A stretch of 10,987 bases of DNA from Deltaproteobacteria bacterium (GTDB taxonomy: Bacteria > Desulfobacterota > Binatia > Binatales > Binataceae), in assembly GCA_003161515.1 (NCBI GenBank), contig PMOH01000130.1:1-10987 (forward strand), written 5' to 3'. Below, one piece after another: positions 7,478 through 10,987 of this stretch. A model generated the notes under the pieces. It had not been told where the DNA came from and made no database searches. It worked only from the letters and a program-made list of their open reading frames with translations. The translations under genes and the position numbers were made by a program. Numbering within the stretch: position 1 is the stretch's first letter; the number at the start of each line of letters is the position of its first letter.

Positions 7478-8352
7478 TTCTCCGCTCGCTCCTGTTCGTC
7501 CCCGGCGACAGCGAACGCAAGCTCGCCAAGTCGGAATCCTCGCGCGCCGACGCACTGGTGCTCGACCTCGAAGACGCAGTCGCCGCGGATCGCACCGAAG
7601 TCGCGCGCACGATGGTGCTTGAGTATCTCCGCACCCATCGCGATCGCTCGAAGACTCAACTGTGGATCCGAATCAATCCACTATCGACGCCGATGGCGAC
7701 CCTGGACTTGGCGGCAATCGTCGCCGGCGCGCCCGACGGAATAATGCTCCCCAAAGTCACCGCGGCCAGCGATGTCGTGATGCTCGATCACTTCCTGTCC
7801 GCGCTGGAAGCCCGCGACGGCATCAAGCCGGGATCGATCGCGATCATTCCGGTCGCGACTGAGACGCCTGCTGCGATGTTCACGCTCGGCGGCTTCGCCG
7901 GATGCAGTCCGCGGCTGTCGGGCATGACCTGGGGCGCCGAAGATCTCGCGGCCGCGGTCGGCGCGACGACCAATCGCGACGACAGCGGCCATCTCGATTT
8001 CACCTACCAGCTCGCGCGCTCGCTATGCCTGCTGGCGGCGGTGGCTGCCGACGTCCAGCCAATCGACACAGTGTCGGTAAACTTCAAGGACGCAGATGCA
8101 CTAAGAAAGGAGTCCGAGACCGCGCGCCGCGCCGGCTTCACCGGCAAAATAGCAATCCATCCCGATCAAGTTGATGTGATCAACGCCGCCTTCACCTCAT
8201 CGCCCGAAGACATCGCCCACGCCAATCGCGTGATCGAGGCATTCGCATCCGGCGCAGGCACCGTCGCCCTCGACGGCAAAATGCTCGACATGCCCCACCT
8301 AAAACAAGCCCGCCGCACCCTCGCCCTAGCCACCTCGCTCCGTTCGCGGTAG
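7474..8352 (+). CDS. CitE-like HpcH/HpaI-family lyase (malyl-/citramalyl-CoA lyase type)
   Basis: A 292-residue TIM-barrel enzyme of the CitE branch. It has RSLLFVPGDSERKL at 4-17, DLEDAV at 31-36, RINP near 68, LPK near 91, ETPAAM with probable metal ligand E130, WGAEDLAAAVGA with ligand D157, and IHPDQV near 227. These residues bind Mg2+ and the CoA ester in malyl-CoA, methylmalyl-CoA and citramalyl-CoA lyases, which cleave or form a C-C bond. The length fits single-gene lyases rather than citrate lyase, and no citrate lyase alpha or gamma subunit is nearby. The ATG at 7474 overlaps the MaoC stop. An in-frame earlier start at 7402 would lie inside MaoC and is unlikely. It is the last gene of the four-gene run beginning at 4922. 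Coupled hydratase plus lyase is the strongest functional clue. Confidence 0.88.
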   Translation: MILRSLLFVPGDSERKLAKSESSRADALVLDLEDAVAADRTEVARTMVLEYLRTHRDRSKTQLWIRINPLSTPMATLDLAAIVAGAPDGIMLPKVTAASDVVMLDHFLSALEARDGIKPGSIAIIPVATETPAAMFTLGGFAGCSPRLSGMTWGAEDLAAAVGATTNRDDSGHLDFTYQLARSLCLLAAVAADVQPIDTVSVNFKDADALRKESETARRAGFTGKIAIHPDQVDVINAAFTSSPEDIAHANRVIEAFASGAGTVALDGKMLDMPHLKQARRTLALATSLRSR

Positions 8353-8364
8353 CGCAGAAGCGCT
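8351..8364 (+). terminator. Small hairpin at the end of the transporter-lyase operon (weak terminator candidate)
   Basis: AGCGC and GCGCT pair perfectly around an AGAA tetraloop, overlapping the lyase stop codon. The following DNA is pyrimidine-rich but the T-run is not adjacent, so termination here is uncertain. Confidence 0.3.
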
Positions 8365-8383
8365 CCCCTCTATCATCTCTTCT

Positions 8384-8414
8384 TTTCTGTCATCGTTTCT
8401 TTCTGTCATCGTTT
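8384..8414. repeat. Short tandem repeat next to the GIY-YIG element
   Basis: TTTCTGTCATCGTTT occurs at 8384-8398 and again at 8400-8414, a 16-bp period. Its TGTCATC core appears a third time at 8421-8427, as the outer part of the left inverted repeat. Confidence 0.6.
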
Positions 8415-8419
8415 TTTTC

Positions 8420-8450
8420 GTGTCATCCCGAGCGTAGTCGAGGGACCCCG
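8420..8450 (+). repeat. Left inverted repeat of the GIY-YIG unit
   Basis: It begins GTGTCATCCCGAGCGTAG and ends GAGGGACCCCG. It matches the reverse complement of the right copy at 30 of 31 positions, with T here for C in the other copy at the 19th base. It contains the last eight codons and the stop of the GIY-YIG gene. Internally CCCGA and TCGAGGG are partly self-complementary, as in REP-like repeats. Confidence 0.85.
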
Positions 8451-8761
8451 ATTCTGCGATCTTCGTCATCCCACTCCAAACTCAAATCATTCCAATCGGG
8501 ATTCATCGACTCGATCAGTCGGATCTTCTTTTCGCGCCGCCAACCTTTCAGTTGCTTTTCGCGAGAAATGGCCGTGCCTGGATTCGCGAATTCCTCGAAC
8601 CACACCAGCCGATCAACGTGATAAGTCGCAGTGAAGCCCGGGATCTCCTTCATCCGGTGTTCGTGGACTCTACGAACCAGGTCGTTAGTGATTCCGATGT
8701 AGATGGTGCGAGAGGGACTCGCGACGATGTACACGAAGTAAGAGGTGCCTGACGAACTCAT
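8423..8761 (-). CDS. Small GIY-YIG superfamily endonuclease
   Basis: A 112-residue single-domain protein of the small GIY-YIG family related to the UvrC N-terminal domain and YhbQ. The GIY element reads VYI at 10-12 and the YIG element YIG at 21-23, followed by the conserved Arg (R30 or R31), TATYHVDRLVWFEEF, and the metal-binding Glu E68 in ISREKQLKGWRREKK. The catalytic set looks intact, so it could nick or cut DNA. Free-standing members are about 90-110 residues. The ATG at 8761 is the natural start. Residues 105-112 (GVPRLRSG) and the stop are encoded inside the left inverted repeat, so the native C-terminus appears to be supplied by the repeat. The gene opposes its neighbours on both sides. 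It may act on its own repeats, but the target is unknown. Confidence 0.88.
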   Translation of the reverse strand: MSSSGTSYFVYIVASPSRTIYIGITNDLVRRVHEHRMKEIPGFTATYHVDRLVWFEEFANPGTAISREKQLKGWRREKKIRLIESMNPDWNDLSLEWDDEDRRIGVPRLRSG

Positions 8762-8823
8762 TTGTTAACTAATCGAATCGGTACTGAGTCGCGCAGTGAA
8801 CAAGCCTGGCATCGAGAAAGACC

Positions 8824-8854
8824 CGGGGTCCCTCGGCTACGCTCGGGATGACAC
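8824..8854 (-). repeat. Right inverted repeat of the GIY-YIG unit
   Basis: On the plus strand it starts CGGGGTCCCTCGGCTACGC and ends TCGGGATGACAC. It is the inverted partner of 8420-8450, with one mismatch. It lies 62 bp upstream of the GIY-YIG start codon. Confidence 0.85.
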
Positions 8855-8974
8855 AATTGGAATCCACCTGCGACGTTAGTCGAATGCGATCTCCTCGCGC
8901 CGACTAGGGGGGATGAACTTTTCGGCCTTATCCTGCCGAGCTTTGCGTGTTACGAATACGTCATGGACAATCAT

Positions 8975-9136
8975 GCTCCGCACTCCTTCGACCCTCCCGC
9001 GGAGCTCCTCACCCATCGGGCGAACATCTGTCATGCAAAATCATCTTTTGACGGAACGAAGCTACCGGTAGTGGTTGGAGAGCCCAAAACCACAAGTAAT
9101 GGTATGGCTCTCTTTTTTTCACCGCATTCCAACCAC
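8975..9136 (+). ncRNA. Candidate structured leader or small RNA upstream of pobA
   Basis: Several self-complementary segments lie on the plus strand. GCTCCGC (8975-8981) pairs with GCGGAGC (8999-9005). CTACCGGTAG (9062-9071) is a perfect palindrome. GTGGTT (9071-9076) can pair with AACCAC (9088-9093), or, as the longer GTGGTTGGA (9071-9079), with TCCAACCAC (9128-9136). The first pairing would trap the 5' arm of the terminator at 9078-9119 in a loop, as an anti-terminator does. This resembles a transcription attenuator or the 3' part of a small RNA. The boundaries and any ligand are unknown, and no known riboswitch class is recognised. Confidence 0.35.
9078..9119 (+). terminator. Intrinsic terminator upstream of pobA
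   Basis: GAGAGCC (9078-9084) pairs with GGCTCTC (9106-9112) and is followed directly by seven T (9113-9119). Inside the 21-base loop ACCA (9089-9092) and TGGT (9100-9103) can extend the structure. No plus-strand gene ends close by: the nearest is the lyase, more than 700 bp upstream beyond the opposing GIY-YIG gene. It may therefore end a small RNA or act as an attenuator for pobA, which starts 60 bp later. Confidence 0.75.
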
Positions 9137-9178
9137 CGAGAATCGCGCCATTAGACAACGAGTGAATTCTAAAAAAAG

Positions 9179-10360
9179 ATGAATCATCGCACACAGGTCG
9201 GCATCGTCGGGGCGGGGCCGGCGGGGTTGATGCTTTCGCACTTGCTGCACCTTGCCGGCATCGAGTCGGTCGTGCTCGAGGCTCGCAGCCGCCAATATGT
9301 CGAGGAGCGGGTGCGCGCCGGTCTGCTCGAACAAACCACCGTCAACCTGCTCAACGAAACCGGCGTCGGCGAACGGATGAAGCGGCTCGGACTGGTGCAT
9401 CACGGCATCGAACTGCGCTTCGGCGGCCGCGGCCATCGGATCGATCTGAGCGAACTCACCGGCGGCAGCACGGTTACCATCTACGCACAGCACGAAGTCA
9501 TCAAGGATCTGATCGCCGCGCGGATCGCTGCCGGCGGTCAAATCGTCTTCGAGGCCGCCGACGTCAGCATCCACGACTTCAACGGACCCAAGCCGAAGAT
9601 TCGCTACCGCATCGACGGCACTGACAACGAGTTGTCGTGCGATTTCATCGCGGGATGCGACGGCTTCCACGGCGTATGCCGTCCGAGTATCCCGAACGGC
9701 GTACTGACGATGTACGATCGCATCTATCCGTTCGCATGGCTGGGGATTCTCGCCGAAGCGACGCCATCATCGGACGAATTGATCTACGCCTACCACGAGC
9801 GCGGCTTCGCGCTGCACAGTATGCGCTCGCCAAACATCACCCGACTCTATCTGCAATGCGCACCCGACGAGAATCTCGCCGACTGGCCCGACGAAAAAAT
9901 CTGGGACGAGCTCCAGCTAAGACTCGCGGCCGGCAAGGATTGGAAACTCAATCGTGGCGCCGTCATCCAGAAGGGAATCACCGAGATGCGCAGTTTCGTC
10001 GCCGAGCCGATGCAATCCGGCACGCTTTTCCTCGCCGGCGACGCCGCGCATATCGTGCCGCCGACCGGAGCCAAGGGCCTCAACCTCGCAGTCGCGGACG
10101 TCCGGGTCCTCGCCCGCGCGCTGACTGACTATTACGCCAATAGTAATCGCGAACTACTAACTAAGTATTCGGAAACTTGCCTGCGACGAGTATGGAAGGT
10201 GCAGCGCTTCTCCTGGTGGATGACCTCGATGCTGCATCGGTTCGCGGACGACAACGCCTTCGACCAGCGCCGCCAACTAGCCGAGCTCGACTACGTCACA
10301 AGTTCGCGCGCCGCATCTCAAACCCTAGCCGAAAACTACGTCGGCCTCCCGATGGAGTGA
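9179..10360 (+). CDS. pobA: 4-hydroxybenzoate 3-monooxygenase (PobA)
   Basis: A 393-residue FAD flavoprotein that hydroxylates 4-hydroxybenzoate to protocatechuate with NADPH and O2, feeding the beta-ketoadipate route. Length and sequence match the Pseudomonas enzyme (394 residues) end to end. The FAD motif GAGPAG is at 11-16, ERVRAG has R44 and R46, and the DG motif region reads CDFIAGCDGFHG. The substrate-site residues, numbered two higher than in Pseudomonas, are all present: Y203, S214, R216, Y224 and Y387. GDAAHIVPPTGAKGLNLA carries the conserved PT and Asn, and FSWWMTSMLHRF is also kept. The ATG at 9179 follows a run of seven A and a G, with no strong ribosome site. No PobR regulator or protocatechuate dioxygenase is in the window. 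A palindrome at 9062-9071 and a terminator-bearing leader upstream could control it. Confidence 0.95.
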   Translation: MNHRTQVGIVGAGPAGLMLSHLLHLAGIESVVLEARSRQYVEERVRAGLLEQTTVNLLNETGVGERMKRLGLVHHGIELRFGGRGHRIDLSELTGGSTVTIYAQHEVIKDLIAARIAAGGQIVFEAADVSIHDFNGPKPKIRYRIDGTDNELSCDFIAGCDGFHGVCRPSIPNGVLTMYDRIYPFAWLGILAEATPSSDELIYAYHERGFALHSMRSPNITRLYLQCAPDENLADWPDEKIWDELQLRLAAGKDWKLNRGAVIQKGITEMRSFVAEPMQSGTLFLAGDAAHIVPPTGAKGLNLAVADVRVLARALTDYYANSNRELLTKYSETCLRRVWKVQRFSWWMTSMLHRFADDNAFDQRRQLAELDYVTSSRAASQTLAENYVGLPME

Positions 10361-10369
10361 CGTAAACGA

Positions 10370-10397
10370 TTGTTGGATGCGGTACGTAACATATAAT
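10370..10397 (+). promoter_or_regulatory. Sigma70-like promoter of the tryptophan-repeat gene
   Basis: A perfect -10 hexamer TATAAT (10392-10397) lies 16 bp after TTGTTG (10370-10375), which matches three of six -35 consensus bases. Transcription would start near 10404 and leave a leader of about 63 bases before the ATG at 10467. It begins only 10 bp after the pobA stop, giving the repeat gene its own promoter. Confidence 0.6.
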
Positions 10398-10466
10398 AGG
10401 GTGCGATTTGCCTGTACGCGTTGGCTTGCGATGCGATTGGCTGGACTACTATCCGGGGAGGCATCG

Positions 10467-10987
10467 ATGAGCGGAATCAAGAGTCTGCTGGGGGCGGCGA
10501 CTGTAACTATCTTTCTGATGCTGGCTGCGCCCGCATCTGCACAATACAAACCATGGCCATCCCCGATTCCACCCGCGCCTGCGTGGGGTGATTACGATAG
10601 CGGCCACACTTTTCGCGATGCTTCGTGGTGGTGGGAGCAGCAGCCCGAATGGGTCAAGGAGCATCACCCGGAATGGTGGGGCGACTTCGACGACGAACAC
10701 CGATGGCACCCGGCCTGGTGGTGGTGGGATTCGCAGCCCGCGTGGGTGCGCGAGCATCATCCCGAATGGTGGGGCGACTACTACCAGGGCCAGTGGTATC
10801 CCGCGACGTGGTGGTATCAGTATCAGCCGGAATGGGCCCGCGAGCATCATCCGGAATGGTGGGGCGACGACGACCAGGGCGTTTGGTATCCCGCGGGATG
10901 GTGGTGGCATCGCCGCCGCGACTGGGTATTGCAGAATCATCCTGAATGGTGGGGCGACGACTGGGAGGGCCAGTGGTATCCCGCGCC
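10467..10987 (+). CDS. Exported tryptophan-rich tandem-repeat protein, C-terminus beyond the window
   Basis: The frame is open from ATG 10467 to the window end (173 codons, incomplete), with GGGGAGG at 10455-10461 as a good ribosome site. Residues 1-25 are a Sec signal peptide with a likely cut after APASA, so the product is periplasmic or secreted. A short proline-rich linker (about 26-40) follows. From about residue 47 there are four tandem repeats of 30-31 residues plus the start of a fifth. Each has a WW-rich stretch, a Trp about six residues later, and an almost invariant HHPEWWGD. Counting the visible mature part, 31 of 148 residues are Trp. I do not recognise the family and assign no function. 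Metal, heme, polysaccharide or membrane binding are possibilities suggested by the His, Trp and Asp content. Confidence 0.8.
   Translation, partial: MSGIKSLLGAATVTIFLMLAAPASAQYKPWPSPIPPAPAWGDYDSGHTFRDASWWWEQQPEWVKEHHPEWWGDFDDEHRWHPAWWWWDSQPAWVREHHPEWWGDYYQGQWYPATWWYQYQPEWAREHHPEWWGDDDQGVWYPAGWWWHRRRDWVLQNHPEWWGDDWEGQWYPA
10605..10987 (+). repeat. 90-bp in-frame tandem repeat array
   Basis: Units at 10605-10697 (93 bp), 10698-10787, 10788-10877 and 10878-10967, then a partial unit to 10987. The core GAATGGTGGGGCGAC is identical in all four complete units, while flanking codons differ at many positions. This indicates old duplications with selection on the protein motif. Confidence 0.88.

Larger units (their letters stand above)
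8420..8854. mobile_element. Putative minimal element: GIY-YIG gene bounded by 31-bp inverted repeats
   Basis: The ends at 8420-8450 and 8824-8854 are inverted copies differing at one base in 31, and the only gene between them is the GIY-YIG nuclease. The total length is 435 bp. I see no target-site duplication outside the repeats (gtttttttc on the left, aattggaat on the right) and no transposase. Mobility is therefore inference from the architecture. Alternatives are a nuclease gene that happens to lie between two copies of a dispersed palindromic repeat, or a domesticated repeat-maintenance gene. Confidence 0.5.
8762..9178. other. 417-bp gene-free region before pobA
   Basis: It contains the right inverted repeat (8824-8854), a short inverted repeat TAGTCG/CGACTA (8877-8882, 8901-8906), and then a run of RNA-structure signals from 8975 to 9136 ending in a terminator. 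Two short reading frames here (8963-9154 plus and 9009-9194 minus) show no recognisable protein. The pobA promoter should lie here, but I could not identify a good -35/-10 pair. Confidence 0.5.

Noticed and set aside
8411..8863. Target-site duplication flanking the GIY-YIG element
   Set aside because: The bases just outside the two repeats (gtttttttc and aattggaat) do not match in direct orientation, so no duplication is claimed.
9120..9140. A tRNA 3' end or attachment site suggested by TCCAACCA
   Set aside because: No cloverleaf can be built around it, and the bases are explained by pairing with GTGGTTGGA upstream.
8963..9154. A 63-codon plus-strand frame upstream of pobA
   Set aside because: It reads through the terminator hairpin and T-run, has no ribosome site and resembles no protein family.
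9009..9194. A 61-codon minus-strand frame overlapping the pobA start
   Set aside because: No ribosome site or recognisable motif, and it crosses the structured leader; most likely chance.
10449..10940. A minus-strand proline-rich repeat protein
   Set aside because: It is the antisense reading of the Trp repeats. The plus frame has a signal peptide, ribosome site and promoter, and its codon differences between units preserve the Trp/His motif.
10605..10987. Direct repeats resembling a CRISPR or satellite array
   Set aside because: The units are contiguous, in frame, about 90 bp long and without unique spacers; they are protein-coding repeats.

Overview
The window is a GC-rich, gene-dense stretch of a bacterial chromosome. 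Most genes abut or overlap, some through ATGA start/stop overlaps. The content is catabolic (sugar acids, CoA-thioester chemistry, 4-hydroxybenzoate), which suits a free-living soil or sediment heterotroph. Nothing in the sequence fixes the phylum. No rRNA, tRNA, CRISPR array or classical transposase was seen.

Positions 1-3800 form a sugar-acid block. A truncated Gfo/Idh/MocA oxidoreductase (minus strand, leaving the window at base 1) diverges from an L-fuconate dehydratase (fucD-like, plus). An exported predicted methyltransferase overlaps the end of fucD by ATGA. Converging on this pair from the minus strand are an SDR dehydrogenase of the 2-keto-3-deoxy-L-fuconate dehydrogenase type and a RhaM-family sugar mutarotase, again joined by ATGA. 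Mutarotase, dehydratase and SDR together match three steps of the oxidative (non-phosphorylating) L-fucose pathway. The lactonase and terminal hydrolase are not in the window.

A response regulator (3846-4652, minus) carries a degenerate N-terminal receiver before a normal C-terminal receiver. A 40-bp inverted repeat lies just upstream of it. From 4922 to 8352 runs a tight plus-strand operon: an ACS-family MFS transporter, a six-helix potassium-channel-like protein, a MaoC-type hydratase and a CitE/malyl-CoA-lyase-like enzyme. It looks like uptake of an organic acid followed by hydration and C-C cleavage of its CoA ester.

Positions 8420-8854 hold the most unusual structure. A small GIY-YIG nuclease gene is bounded by 31-bp inverted repeats that match at 30 of 31 positions, and the gene's stop codon lies inside one repeat. 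This has the architecture of a minimal selfish or domesticated element with no recognised transposase. It is followed by a structured non-coding leader with an intrinsic terminator and competing pairings (about 8975-9136), directly upstream of pobA (4-hydroxybenzoate 3-monooxygenase).

The window ends in a partial gene with its own sigma70-like promoter. It encodes an exported protein made of roughly 30-residue tandem repeats that are extremely rich in tryptophan.
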